Below are positions 19,977 to 30,274 of a stretch of DNA of 64,000 nucleotides, piece after piece. The stretch is from Piscinibacter lacus. GTDB taxonomy: Bacteria; Pseudomonadota; Gammaproteobacteria; Burkholderiales; Burkholderiaceae_C. Position 1 is the first letter of the stretch, and each line of letters opens with the position of its first letter. Location: positions 1,984,001 to 2,048,000 of the forward strand of contig NZ_JAERRA010000001.1 of assembly GCF_016735685.1 (NCBI RefSeq), given 5' to 3'. Below the pieces are notes generated by a model that made no database searches, was not told the DNA's origin, and saw only the letters and a list, made by a program, of their open reading frames with translations. A program made the position numbers and the translations under genes.

Positions 19977-20723
19977 TCAGCCCATGTGCAGGCCGCCGTT
20001 GCAGGAGAAGTCGGCGCCGGTGGTGAAGCCACCATCCTCGCCGGCCAGCCAGGCGATCACCGAGGCGATCTCCTCCGGCTTGCCCAGGCGGCGCACGGGG
20101 ATGCCCGAGATGATCTTGTCCAGCACGTCCTGGCGGATGGCGGTGACCATGTCGGTGGCGATGTAGCCCGGGCTCACGGTGTTGACCGTCACGCCCTTGC
20201 TGGCCACTTCCTGGGCCAGGGCCATGGTGAAGCCGTGCATGCCAGCCTTGGCCGCCGAGTAGTTGGTCTGGCCGAACTGGCCCTTCTCGCCATTGACCGA
20301 GCTGATGTTGATGATGCGGCCCCAGCCCTTGTCGAGCATGCCGTCGATGACCTGCTTGGTCACGTTGAACATGCTGTCGAGGTTGGTCGACATCACGGCA
20401 TCCCAGTCGGCCTTGCTCATCTTGCGGAACATGCCGTCGCGGGTGATGCCGGCGTTGTTCACCAGCACGTCAACGGTGCCGTGCTCGGCCTTGACCTTGG
20501 TGAAGGCCTCGACGGTCGAGTCCCAGTCGGCCACGTTGCCGACCGAGGCGTAGAAGCTGTAGCCCAGCGCGGCCTGTTCGCCCAGCCACTTGTTGAAGTC
20601 GCGGCTCGGGCCGCAGCCGGCGATGACCTTGAAGCCTTCCTTGTGCAGGCGCTGGCAGATCGAAGTGCCGATGCCGCCCATGCCGCCGGTGACGTAGGCC
20701 ACCTTGCCGTTGTTCGTGCTCAT
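19977..20723 (-). CDS. phaB: Acetoacetyl-CoA reductase
   Basis: NADPH-dependent short-chain dehydrogenase that reduces acetoacetyl-CoA to (R)-3-hydroxybutyryl-CoA, the PHB monomer. The 248 residues show the nucleotide motif TGGMGGIG, NNAG, and the catalytic Ser-Tyr-Lys set (ISSVNG... and YSAAK). The ATG at 20723 has AGGAGA ahead of it and yields the standard length. Third gene of phaC-phaA-phaB, followed by a bidirectional terminator. Confidence 0.96.
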   Translation of the reverse strand: MSTNNGKVAYVTGGMGGIGTSICQRLHKEGFKVIAGCGPSRDFNKWLGEQAALGYSFYASVGNVADWDSTVEAFTKVKAEHGTVDVLVNNAGITRDGMFRKMSKADWDAVMSTNLDSMFNVTKQVIDGMLDKGWGRIINISSVNGEKGQFGQTNYSAAKAGMHGFTMALAQEVASKGVTVNTVSPGYIATDMVTAIRQDVLDKIISGIPVRRLGKPEEIASVIAWLAGEDGGFTTGADFSCNGGLHMG

Positions 20724-20826
20724 TGATTTGTCTCCTGGATGGGGGTTGAGTCCCTGGGGGTGGAAGCCTCCGGACCGCCACGGCAAGGCGGTCGGAGGCG
20801 TCGTCGGGAACCTGGGGGAAGCCGGC

Positions 20827-22005
20827 TCAGCGCTCGACGGTCAGGGCCACGCCCATGCCGCCGCCGATGCACAGCGAGGTGATGCCCTTCTTGGCATCGC
20901 GCTTCTGCATTTCATGCAGCAGGGTGACCAGCACGCGGCAGCCCGAGGCGCCGATGGGATGGCCGATGGCGATGGCGCCGCCGTTCACATTGACCTTGCT
21001 GGTGTCCCAACCCATTTCCTGGTGCACGGCACAGGCCTGGGCGGCAAAGGCTTCGTTGATTTCCAGCAGGTCCAGGTCGGCGGCCTTCCAGCCGGCGCGC
21101 TCCAGGGCCTTGCGGCTGGCGGGCACGGGGCCCATGCCCATGATCTTCGGGTCCAGGCCCGAAGAGGCATAGGACGCGATCCGGGCCAGCGGCTTGAGGC
21201 CCAGGGCTGCCGCCTTGGCCGCGCTCATCACCATCACGGCGGCCGCGCCGTCGTTGATGCCCGAGGCATTGCCGGCGGTGACCGAGCCGGTCTTGTCGAA
21301 GGCCGGACGCAGGCCGGCCAGGACCTCGGCGCTGGTCTTCTTGTTGATGAACTCGTCCTGGTCAAAGACCAGCGGATCGCCCTTGCGCTGCGGGATCAGG
21401 ATCGGAACGATCTCGTCCTTGAAGCGGCCGGATTCCTGCGCGGCAGCGGCCTTCTGCTGGCTGGCCAGGGCCAGCGCGTCCTGCGCGTCGCGGCCGATGC
21501 CGTACTGCTTGGCGATGTTCTCGGCCGTGATGCCCATGTGGTACTGGTTGTACACATCCCACAGGCCGTCGTTGATCATGGTGTCGACGAGCTTCCAGTC
21601 GCCCATGCGCTGGCCGTCGCGCGAGCCGGGCATCACATGCGGCGAGGCCGACATGTTCTCCTGGCCGCCGGCGATGATGATCTCGCCGTCGCCGTCGCGG
21701 ATGGCCTGGGCGGCCAGCATCACGGCCTTCAGGCCCGAGCCGCAGACCTTGTTGATCGTGAAGGCGGGCACGCCTTCGGGCAGGCCGGACTTGATCACCG
21801 CCTGGCGGGCCGGGTTCTGGCCGCTGCCTGCGGTCAGCACCTGGCCGAGGATGACTTCGCTGATCTGCTCACCGGCCAGGCCGGTGCGCTGCAGCAGGGA
21901 CTTGATGACGGCTGCGCCCAGCTCGGGGGCGGGCGTCTTGGCCAGCGAGCCGCCAAACTTGCCCACGGCGGTGCGGGCGGCGGCGACGATCACGATGTCG
22001 GTCAT
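20827..22005 (-). CDS. phaA: Acetyl-CoA acetyltransferase (beta-ketothiolase)
   Basis: Condenses two acetyl-CoA to acetoacetyl-CoA, the first step of PHB synthesis. The 392 residues show the nucleophilic cysteine C88 in NKVCGSGLK, the GHPIGASG histidine motif and the C-terminal CIGGGMG cysteine. A GGAGGAG Shine-Dalgarno precedes the ATG at 22005. It lies between phaC and phaB on the same strand. Confidence 0.97.
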   Translation of the reverse strand: MTDIVIVAAARTAVGKFGGSLAKTPAPELGAAVIKSLLQRTGLAGEQISEVILGQVLTAGSGQNPARQAVIKSGLPEGVPAFTINKVCGSGLKAVMLAAQAIRDGDGEIIIAGGQENMSASPHVMPGSRDGQRMGDWKLVDTMINDGLWDVYNQYHMGITAENIAKQYGIGRDAQDALALASQQKAAAAQESGRFKDEIVPILIPQRKGDPLVFDQDEFINKKTSAEVLAGLRPAFDKTGSVTAGNASGINDGAAAVMVMSAAKAAALGLKPLARIASYASSGLDPKIMGMGPVPASRKALERAGWKAADLDLLEINEAFAAQACAVHQEMGWDTSKVNVNGGAIAIGHPIGASGCRVLVTLLHEMQKRDAKKGITSLCIGGGMGVALTVER

Positions 22006-22168
22006 GGTTCAGGCTCCTCCGGAGTCTTGCAAAGGGGGTGCTAAGGAATCGGGCGATCAGGGAAGGGCGTGATCGATCGGGGATGCGGCAAGGCTGCCCG
22101 CGCAGTGTGCGGCGCCGGGGCGGCGCCGTCCCTCGGCGCCAACCCCGACAGAGGCACCCCGCGCGGCC

Positions 22169-23854
22169 TCACGCGGCGTGCCGCACCCGCACGTAGCGGC
22201 CCGGGGCCGGCTCGATCACGGGGTAGCTGGCATTGCCGGCCTGGGCCGGTGCGTTGACCAGCGTGCCCGCCTGGCCGTCGAGCCAGTCGAGCCAGCCCGT
22301 CCACCAGCTTCCGGGCTCTTCGGTGGCCGCGGCCAGCCAGTCCTGGGCCGAAGGCACGAGCTGCGCGTTCGTCCAGTGGCTGCGCTTCTTCTTGGCCGGC
22401 GGGTTCACCACGCCGGCGATGTGGCCTGAGGCGCCGAGCACGAAGGTCTTGGGGCCGGGCAGCAGGTTCACGCTCTCGTAGGCGCTCTCCCACGGCACGA
22501 TGTGGTCCTCGCGCGAGGCATACAGGAAGACCGGCATGTCGAGCTTGCGCAGGTCGACCCGCTCGCCGCAGACCACCGTCTTGCCCGGCTCGCGCAGATT
22601 GTTTTCGAGGTAGGTGTTGCGCAGGTACCAGCAATACATCGGCCCCGGCAGGTTGGTGCTGTCGGAATTCCAGTACAGCAGGTCGAAGGCCGGCGGCGTC
22701 TCGCCCTTCAGGTAATTGCCGACGACGTAGTTCCACACCAGCTCATTGGGCCGCAGGAAGCTGAAGGTCGCCGCAAGCTCGCGGCCCTTGAGCAGGCCCT
22801 TCTTGCCGATGGTCATCTCGCGCAGGGACACGGCCTGCTCGTCGACGAAGAGGTCGAGGATGCCGGTGTCGCTGAAGTCGAGGAAGCTGGTCAGCAGCGT
22901 CAGGCTCTTGCTGGGCTTTTCGCCGCGCGCCGCGTACACGGCCAGGCCGCTGGTCAGCAGCGTGCCGCCGACGCAGAAGCCCAGGGTGTTGATCTGCGAC
23001 TGCTTGCTGATCGAGCGCACCGCCTCGATGCAGCCCATCACGCCCTGCTCGACATAGTCGTCCCAGGTGGTCTCGGCCAGCGACTCGTCGGCATTCACCC
23101 AACTGATCAGGAAGACCCGGTGGCCGGCCGCCACCGCATGCCGCACGAAGGAGTTCTCGGGCTGCAGGTCGAGGATGTAGTACTTGTTGATGCAGGGCGG
23201 AACGATGAGCAGCGGCGTCTTGCGAACCTTGGCGGTCGTCGGTGCGTACTCGATGAGCTGGCAGACCGCGTTTTCGAACACCACGCTGCCCGGCGTGGTC
23301 GCCAGGTTGCGGCCCACCTCGAAGACCGATTCGTCGGTCTGCGAAAGATGCCCCTGCCGCAGGTCGTGCAGCAGGTGCTGCATGCCGGCCGACAGGCTCT
23401 GCCCCTGGGTTTCGACCGCCTTGCGCAGGGCCTCGGGATTCAGCGCCAGCACATTCGAGGGCGAACTCGCGTCGATGAACTGCTGCACCGCGAAACGCAC
23501 CCGCTCGCGGGTTTTCTCGTCGCCCTGCACCGCATCGGCCAGCGCCAGCATGGTGCGGGCATTCAAGGCGTAGAGCTGGGCGCCGAGCGCGGCGGCCGGG
23601 TTCTCGCGCCAGGCCTCGCCGGCAAAGCGGCGGTCGGCGGCGGGCGGGGCGATCTTGGCCTCCGGTCCGGCGGCCAGGGTGTTCCACAGGGCGGTGGCGT
23701 CCTGAAGGTACTGCTGCTGGGCGGCGATCACCGCCTGCGGTTCCAGCGCCATGCCGGACAGGCCCGACAGCGCGCGCTGCCAGCCCTCTTTGAGTGCCTT
23801 GCTGGCGGCGCCCAGGCCCGGAAGCTCGGGCAGGCCGGTATTGAATGTGTCCAT
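22169..23854 (-). CDS. phaC: Class I polyhydroxyalkanoate synthase
   Basis: Polymerises (R)-3-hydroxyacyl-CoA at the PHA granule surface. The start is set at the ATG at 23854, which is preceded by AGGAGA. The 561 residues carry the lipase-like box GFCVGG with nucleophile C294, the catalytic aspartate D450 (SREDHIVPW) and histidine H478 (GASGHIAG). Size matches class I, single-subunit synthases making short-chain PHA. First gene of phaCAB; a phasin-like gene is found separately at 45147-45557. Confidence 0.97.
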   Translation of the reverse strand: MDTFNTGLPELPGLGAASKALKEGWQRALSGLSGMALEPQAVIAAQQQYLQDATALWNTLAAGPEAKIAPPAADRRFAGEAWRENPAAALGAQLYALNARTMLALADAVQGDEKTRERVRFAVQQFIDASSPSNVLALNPEALRKAVETQGQSLSAGMQHLLHDLRQGHLSQTDESVFEVGRNLATTPGSVVFENAVCQLIEYAPTTAKVRKTPLLIVPPCINKYYILDLQPENSFVRHAVAAGHRVFLISWVNADESLAETTWDDYVEQGVMGCIEAVRSISKQSQINTLGFCVGGTLLTSGLAVYAARGEKPSKSLTLLTSFLDFSDTGILDLFVDEQAVSLREMTIGKKGLLKGRELAATFSFLRPNELVWNYVVGNYLKGETPPAFDLLYWNSDSTNLPGPMYCWYLRNTYLENNLREPGKTVVCGERVDLRKLDMPVFLYASREDHIVPWESAYESVNLLPGPKTFVLGASGHIAGVVNPPAKKKRSHWTNAQLVPSAQDWLAAATEEPGSWWTGWLDWLDGQAGTLVNAPAQAGNASYPVIEPAPGRYVRVRHAA

Positions 23855-24113
23855 GGGTCTCCTGGAACGTTGACGCGGCGCTCGGGCGCACCAGGGACAT
23901 CCCCCGGCAAACCCGCACACCGCGCATTGGAATGCATGTTCAGTGCCATCGATGACATTTCGGTGCGCGCATCGCGCTGCGGCGGTGCACCGGGCGCCCG
24001 GGGACACGATCGGGCGTGTGACATGCTGGGGCTTGCGGCTTGCGCAAGCCTGTCGGGTGGGGCCCAGACGACACTGCGTCACCCTCGACACAGCGCCTGC
24101 ACCGCGCCCCACG

Positions 24114-24428
24114 ATGTACCTCGTCGCCATCGCCTGGATCTACGTCGCCCTCATGATGGCCGTGGCCGAAGCCACCCACGCCAACGGCAGCGTGCTGGGC
24201 GGCGTGGTCACCTTCCTGCTCTACGGCCTGGGGCCGGTGGCCCTGGTGATGTACCTGCTCGGTACACCGCACCGCCGCGCGGCGCGTCGGGCGGCCGAAG
24301 CAGCGGCTGCCCAGGCGCAAGCCGCCGGGCCGGTCGCAGCGGCGGAGGCTGCTGGAGCGGAGGCCGTGCCGGTCAGCGCGCCGCAGGATCCACCGGCCAC
24401 CACACCGCCGCCGCCATCCGGCCCGTGA
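24114..24428 (+). CDS. Small conserved membrane protein
   Basis: 104 residues with two hydrophobic segments (about 2-20 and 28-47, the latter FLLYGLGPVALVMYLLG) followed by a basic, Ala-rich and then Pro-rich C-terminal tail, which should face the cytoplasm. The start at 24114 is chosen because it begins right at the first membrane helix; the frame is open upstream with no such structure. Its last 56 bp overlap the 3' end of the convergent pgeF gene. Proteins of this kind are common next to phaC/pgeF in Burkholderiales, but no function is known to me. Confidence 0.7.
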   Translation: MYLVAIAWIYVALMMAVAEATHANGSVLGGVVTFLLYGLGPVALVMYLLGTPHRRAARRAAEAAAAQAQAAGPVAAAEAAGAEAVPVSAPQDPPATTPPPPSGP

Positions 24429-25338
24429 CGCCGTCGCGGCGGAAGGAATAGAAGCGCTCCGGCGCCTGCACCGTGCAGGCGCCGGCCTGCTCGATCTGCC
24501 GCAGCCCCAGGGCCTGCAGGCGCGCCCGTGCCAAGCCCGGCAGATCGCCCAGCCAGCGCGGGCGGCCGTCCGGGCCGGGCTGCGGCCGGGCTCGAAAGAA
24601 AGGCCCCGGCTCGGCCGGGCTGGCGCCGAAGGCCGGCAGCACCTCGGCGCCGACCTCGAAAGCCTCGGGGCCGATGCAGGCGCCGATCCAGGCCTGAAGC
24701 CGCGTCGCCGGCCCGGCGCCCACCGCCTGCAGGGCCGCCACCGCCGCCTCGATCACGCCGCCGGCCAGGCCGCGCCAACCGGCATGCACGGCAGCCACCG
24801 CCGGCCGGTCGGGCGCGGCCAGCAGCAGCGGCAGGCAGTCGGCAATCTGCACGATGCAGGGCAGGCCGGGCTCGGTCGTCAGGCAGGCATCGGCCTCGTG
24901 CAGGGCCGTCGGAGCTTGGGGGGCGGCCTGCCAGTCCAGGGGCGGCAGTTCGCCCGCCACCGTGACCTGCGGCTGCCAATGGCCCAGGGCCTGCGGCAGG
25001 CCGGCCGCGCCGCGCCCCCAGCGCAGCACGCGCACGCCATGCACCTGGCGCAGCCACGGCCCGCCGCACGCCAGCCCAGCCCCGGCGCCGCCCGCCGCAT
25101 CCTCGGGCAGCACGGCACCGCCGACGCGCAGGGCGGCGAGGAAGCGCCGCCGGTTCTCGGCCACATCGGCAGGATTGTCGCCCACCGCCGTGCCCAGGTT
25201 CAGCCCGGCCCAGGGGCCGCGGCTCACGCCGCCCAGCCGGGTGCTCATCCGCGCGCGGGCGGGGCCAAAGGTCGGGCCGGGCTGAAGCCAGGCACCTTCC
25301 GGCCAGGCATCGATGGGGCGGAGGGCGTCATCAGGCAT
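24373..25338 (-). CDS. pgeF: Peptidoglycan editing factor PgeF (YfiH, multicopper-oxidase-like domain)
   Basis: YfiH family protein, formerly called polyphenol oxidase; in E. coli PgeF prevents or removes mis-incorporation of L-serine in UDP-MurNAc precursors. The 321 residues from the ATG at 25338 include STRLGGVSRGPWAGLNLG, the metal-site motifs QVHG, DACLT, CLPLLL and HAGWRG, and CIGPEAFEVG. It overlaps the convergent small membrane-protein gene by 56 bp at the 3' end and is divergent from the Nudix gene. Confidence 0.92.
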   Translation of the reverse strand: MPDDALRPIDAWPEGAWLQPGPTFGPARARMSTRLGGVSRGPWAGLNLGTAVGDNPADVAENRRRFLAALRVGGAVLPEDAAGGAGAGLACGGPWLRQVHGVRVLRWGRGAAGLPQALGHWQPQVTVAGELPPLDWQAAPQAPTALHEADACLTTEPGLPCIVQIADCLPLLLAAPDRPAVAAVHAGWRGLAGGVIEAAVAALQAVGAGPATRLQAWIGACIGPEAFEVGAEVLPAFGASPAEPGPFFRARPQPGPDGRPRWLGDLPGLARARLQALGLRQIEQAGACTVQAPERFYSFRRDGVTGRMAAAVWWPVDPAAR

Positions 25339-25407
25339 CGTGCCGCCATCATCGCCGAGTCGCCTTGCGACCCGGCCCGGCACGACCCCACCGCTACACT
25401 GACTCGC

Positions 25408-25956
25408 ATGCTGATCGACACCCGCCGGATCCACCATTGCAGGGCCTGCGGCAGCCCCGTCGACTACAGCGTGCCGGCTGACGACAACCGCGAACGCGCG
25501 GTCTGCACCGTCTGCAACACCATCCATTACGAGAACCCGATCAACGTCGTCGGCACCGTGCCGACCTGGGGCGAGCAGGTGCTGCTCTGCCGCCGCGCCA
25601 TCGAGCCGCGGCTCGGTTTCTGGACCCTGCCCGCCGGCTTCCTCGAACTCGGCGAGACCAGCGCCGAAGGTGCCCTGCGCGAGACCGACGAAGAAGCCGG
25701 CGCCCGCGTCGAACTGCAAGGCCTGTTCAGCGTGATGAACGTGGTCGCCGTCGGCCAGATCCACCTCTACTACCGCGCCGCGCTGCGCGACGTGGACTTC
25801 GCCCCGGGCCCCGAGTCCCTGGAAGCCCGCCTCTTCACCGAGGCCGAGATCCCCTGGGACGAACTGGCCTTCCGCACCGTGCGGACCACGCTGGAACGTT
25901 ATTTCGCCGACCGCCGCGAAGGGCGCTTCGGGCTGCACTGCGTCGATTTCCGCTGA
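25408..25956 (+). CDS. Nudix hydrolase with N-terminal zinc ribbon
   Basis: Nudix pyrophosphatase of the NudC/YjaD-like zinc-ribbon type, 182 residues. Cysteines C11, C14, C33 and C36 form a zinc ribbon; the Nudix box starts at G77 with E83, R91, E92, E95, E96 and G98 in the canonical spacing. Substrate is not deducible; related Burkholderiales proteins are annotated as ADP-ribose or NADH-type pyrophosphatases. The ATG at 25408 gives the conserved N-terminus (MLIDTRRIHHCRACG). Confidence 0.9.
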   Translation: MLIDTRRIHHCRACGSPVDYSVPADDNRERAVCTVCNTIHYENPINVVGTVPTWGEQVLLCRRAIEPRLGFWTLPAGFLELGETSAEGALRETDEEAGARVELQGLFSVMNVVAVGQIHLYYRAALRDVDFAPGPESLEARLFTEAEIPWDELAFRTVRTTLERYFADRREGRFGLHCVDFR

Positions 25957-25995
25957 TCGCCGGCCGGAGCCGGGCCGCCGCCAAGCGGCCGGAAA

Positions 25996-27075
25996 TCAAG
26001 CCCCCCGCGTGATCTGCTGCGCCTCCACCTCCACCAGCAGTTCGGCGCGGCAGACGTCGGCGTGCAGGTAAAGGGAGCCGCGCAGGGCGGGACTGTCGGC
26101 CGGGAAGCGGCGGGCCAGGGCTTCGGCGACGGCCGGCTGGTCGGCCGGGTCGCGCAAGTAGAGGGTCAGGGCCAGGTCGGCCCAGCGGTGCGGGGCACGG
26201 GCGTCGATCTGCGCGGCGAGCCAGACCGATTCGAGGTTGTCGAGCAGGGCTGCGGACTGCTTGTCGGCGCGGCCGGCATGCAGGCTGGCATGGCCGACGA
26301 TGGCCGCCGTGCCCGAGATCAGCAGGCCCTCGCGGCCGCCGCCCAGGTCGGCCAGGGCCGCGCGGGCGAAGATGGGGCTGCGCGGGCCGTAGTCGCTGGG
26401 GTAGTGGTAGGCGCGGGTCTGGCGCGGGTTCTCCACCGGCACCGGCGGCTGCGGGCCGGCCAGCACATGCACGGTCAGCGGGCCGCGGTGGGTGCCCAGG
26501 GCGCAGGCGGCGGGCACGCGGTCGTCGGCGCTGCGGCGGGCCTGGGCATAGGCCAGGCGTCGGCCGACATTGAACTGGCGGTAGCGCTCCAGGCCGTCCT
26601 GGCCGTCGGCCGGGTCGCTGCCATTGATGTCGGCCAGGTAGTTCCACACCTTCAGCAGATGCCAGGTGCGGCCGGCCGCGGCCTCGGCATCCAGCAGGCC
26701 GAAAAGCTCGCGGTAGAGGCGTTCGGTCGCGGCCTGCAGGCCGCCGGGCTCGGTGGTTTCGTCGAGCGTGGCGGTGGCCAGCCAGCCGTCGGCGCAGCGG
26801 GCGGTCGTCCAGCAGCCCTGCTGCGCGCGCTGCACGGGGCCGGCATGCAGCCAGCGCTCGATGCAGGATCCGCCATCGCCGAGGCGGGCCGGCTCGGCCC
26901 GATCGCCGGCTTCCACCGGGCTGATGAGCCGCTCGGCCACCAGCGACCAGCCATCCGGCAGCGCCTGCCCCGCCCTCACCCGCTGCCAGGCCAGCCCGCC
27001 AGAGGGTGCACCGGCGGCATCGAAGGCATCGCCCGCCAGCACGGCGCCGGCGGATTCAGTGGGATCGAGGGACAT
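25996..27075 (-). CDS. Chorismatase of the XanB2/FkbO/Hyg5 family
   Basis: Family of chorismate-converting enzymes with a RidA/YjgF-like fold; FkbO makes a dihydrodiol, Hyg5 makes 3-hydroxybenzoate, and Xanthomonas XanB2 makes 3- and 4-hydroxybenzoate for ubiquinone, the diffusible factor and pigment. The 359 residues include the family landmarks KVWNYLADIN, ERYRQFNVGR, ENPRQTRAYHYPSDYGPRSPIFARA and SGTAAIVGHASLHAG, and a C-terminal CRAELLVEVE. Start taken at the ATG at 27075. It stands alone, divergent from the YkgJ-type gene, with no pigment genes nearby. The product spectrum cannot be read from sequence. Confidence 0.85.
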   Translation of the reverse strand: MSLDPTESAGAVLAGDAFDAAGAPSGGLAWQRVRAGQALPDGWSLVAERLISPVEAGDRAEPARLGDGGSCIERWLHAGPVQRAQQGCWTTARCADGWLATATLDETTEPGGLQAATERLYRELFGLLDAEAAAGRTWHLLKVWNYLADINGSDPADGQDGLERYRQFNVGRRLAYAQARRSADDRVPAACALGTHRGPLTVHVLAGPQPPVPVENPRQTRAYHYPSDYGPRSPIFARAALADLGGGREGLLISGTAAIVGHASLHAGRADKQSAALLDNLESVWLAAQIDARAPHRWADLALTLYLRDPADQPAVAEALARRFPADSPALRGSLYLHADVCRAELLVEVEAQQITRGA

Positions 27076-27137
27076 GCAGTTCAGGGGCAACGCGGTCGCA
27101 CGCGCCGGCGCAGGCCAGCGTAGATTCGGCAGTTTAG

Positions 27138-28973
<1,836 letters not shown>

Positions 28974-28998
28974 TTCGCCCCCCAAACCGCACCAAGCC

Positions 28999-29026
28999 AA
29001 AGGGCTGCTCACGGGCAGCCCTTTTT
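28999..29026 (+). terminator. Intrinsic terminator of argG
   Basis: AAAGGGCTGC (28999-29008), loop TCACGG, GCAGCCCTTT (29015-29024), followed by more T residues. It starts 25 bp after the argG stop. Confidence 0.93.
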
Positions 29027-29044
29027 CTTTGCCCACATCAAAGG

Positions 29045-29562
29045 CTATCCCGTAAAGGTGCCCCAGGCAGGGGCAGCATGCCCGGCAGGACTGCGGACTG
29101 CACGGCCGTCCCTAGCGGCCTGTGCACACAGCCCAGCGCACCCGAACCGAGATAGAACAACACCACTTCGTTGCGCAGATGCAAAACGACCTGCAGCTAA
29201 TCCTATGAATGGGGGAGGAAATAGTACCGCAGTCTTCTGGCGCAGTTGGATGGAGTCACGGTCTTGTACCCGCCAATCAACCAGCAAACGTGTCTGGTGC
29301 GGTCAGATTCAGCACAGCACCCTTGACCCGAGAGCAACTTTCTGTCGCAGCGGTACGCAAACACGCGCAAGGGCGGACTACCAGAAAATTAAATAAAACG
29401 AGGAGCCACGAAGTGAATGCACCGTGAAAATTTATCGTATCCGGTTTAAATCCATCATGCGGCCATGCACCATCAGTAGAGCTCACATATCGGTCAAAAT
29501 CATGTTGATTAGCTGAAATATCCGATCCAAGGGAAAATCAACAAATGACTCTCGGCAATGAC
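29045..29562. other. Gene-poor left flank of the accessory region
   Basis: After the argG terminator G+C falls sharply from about 29350 on. Short open frames exist on both strands (for example 29209-29427 plus and 29277-29486 minus) but none has a ribosome binding site, recognisable domain or convincing codon use. No attC core sites (GTTRRRY/RYYYAAC pairs flanking a hairpin) were found here. I see no gene that I can support. Confidence 0.5.
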
Positions 29563-30027
29563 TCAGCTAGCGCCAGTTAAATCGCGAGGCCGATCCTTAT
29601 GAAGGGATCCATTCAGAAGCGCAGCCTTCTGCGCAGAAAACTCTTCGGGGGTAAGCAAACCAACCTCGACCAAACGAGCGAGCTTGGTGAGCTCATCAGC
29701 AATCGACGTAGCAGACGCAGCGTCAGAAAAAGCGGTTGCTTTAGGAGCAACCGCTACGGTGATTGCACGAAGCGCCTCAATCTGTTTCTCATGCTCCTCC
29801 CGACGAGCCAAATCTCGTTCGGCTAACGCATCAAGCCGGGCCTTGTCTCTCTGCTCCTCTGCTTTAATGTCCTTCATTATCAGAAGCACAATGAGACCCA
29901 AGACCGGAGACGTGACAAGAGATAAAATGAAAAACGCAATAAAGCTCCGCCCCCTTGACTCCGCCGCATAGCCGACAGCCCAGCAAAGCAGACCCCAAAC
30001 AAAAATTAACCCAATTAGTATGTCCAT
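29563..30027 (-). CDS. Membrane protein with C-terminal SHOCT-like domain
   Basis: 154 residues: two transmembrane helices (about 2-20 and 30-51), a charged coiled-coil-like middle (52-90) and a C-terminal helix pair ELTKLARLVEVGLLTPEEFSAQKAALL (112-138) matching the SHOCT pattern (short C-terminal domain, usually an oligomerisation module). G+C is low relative to the chromosome. It has the orientation and low G+C of the integron cassettes; GTTAGCG 16 bp before the ATG resembles a cassette start with one altered core base. No attC could be recognised behind it, so its membership in the array is an inference. Confidence 0.75.
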   Translation of the reverse strand: MDILIGLIFVWGLLCWAVGYAAESRGRSFIAFFILSLVTSPVLGLIVLLIMKDIKAEEQRDKARLDALAERDLARREEHEKQIEALRAITVAVAPKATAFSDAASATSIADELTKLARLVEVGLLTPEEFSAQKAALLNGSLHKDRPRDLTGAS

Positions 30028-30107
30028 GAGCCAATGACCCCACGCTAACTGTTGAAAAAAGAAACTTCATAACTTCACACCGCGCACACATACCGCTAAA
30101 CCCAATC

Positions 30108-30223
30108 ACTTTAGTCTGGCTGCATCGGGGGCCGGCGGGGTTCGACTGCGCTGACTCGACGACCTGCGGAACCGGCTTTTCCATCAAACACTCCTGCGGT
30201 TAGGTTGGAGTGTCCACTAAAGT
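30108..30223. repeat. 116-bp segment bounded by inverted ACTTTAGT / ACTAAAGT
   Basis: ACTTTAGT at 30108-30115 and its exact complement ACTAAAGT at 30216-30223 enclose 100 bp of higher G+C than the surroundings. The right copy lies 8 bp from a truncated attC half. The structure resembles a small non-autonomous element or an internally deleted insertion sequence, but I recognise no transposase fragment and no target duplication. Confidence 0.4.
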
Positions 30224-30230
30224 AAAACAA

Positions 30231-30261
30231 GGTTCGGGTCAGCTTGAGCGAGGGGTTAGGC
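30231..30261 (-). repeat. Truncated attC site (R''-L'' half only) of cassette 4
   Basis: GTTAGGC at 30255-30261 with the adjoining GGGTCAGCTTGAGCGAGG is nearly identical to the corresponding half of the attC sites at 33222-33350 and 31905-32033. In cassette orientation this is the gene-proximal half; the other half (GCCTAAC with TTCGAGCT on the plus strand) is missing and replaced by the 30108-30223 segment. The intact array therefore ends here. Confidence 0.8.
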
Positions 30262-30274
30262 GTCACACGCTTGC

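Noticed and set aside
29277..29486. 69-codon minus-strand frame in the left flank
   Set aside because: No Shine-Dalgarno, no domain, no cassette boundaries.
29864..30187. 107-codon minus-strand frame starting near the inverted-repeat segment
   Set aside because: It overlaps the better supported SHOCT gene in another frame, and the start is not part of any recognisable transposase.
30199..30205. GTTAGGT inside the 116-bp segment as an attC core
   Set aside because: No matching inverse core at attC distance and no palindromic arms around it.
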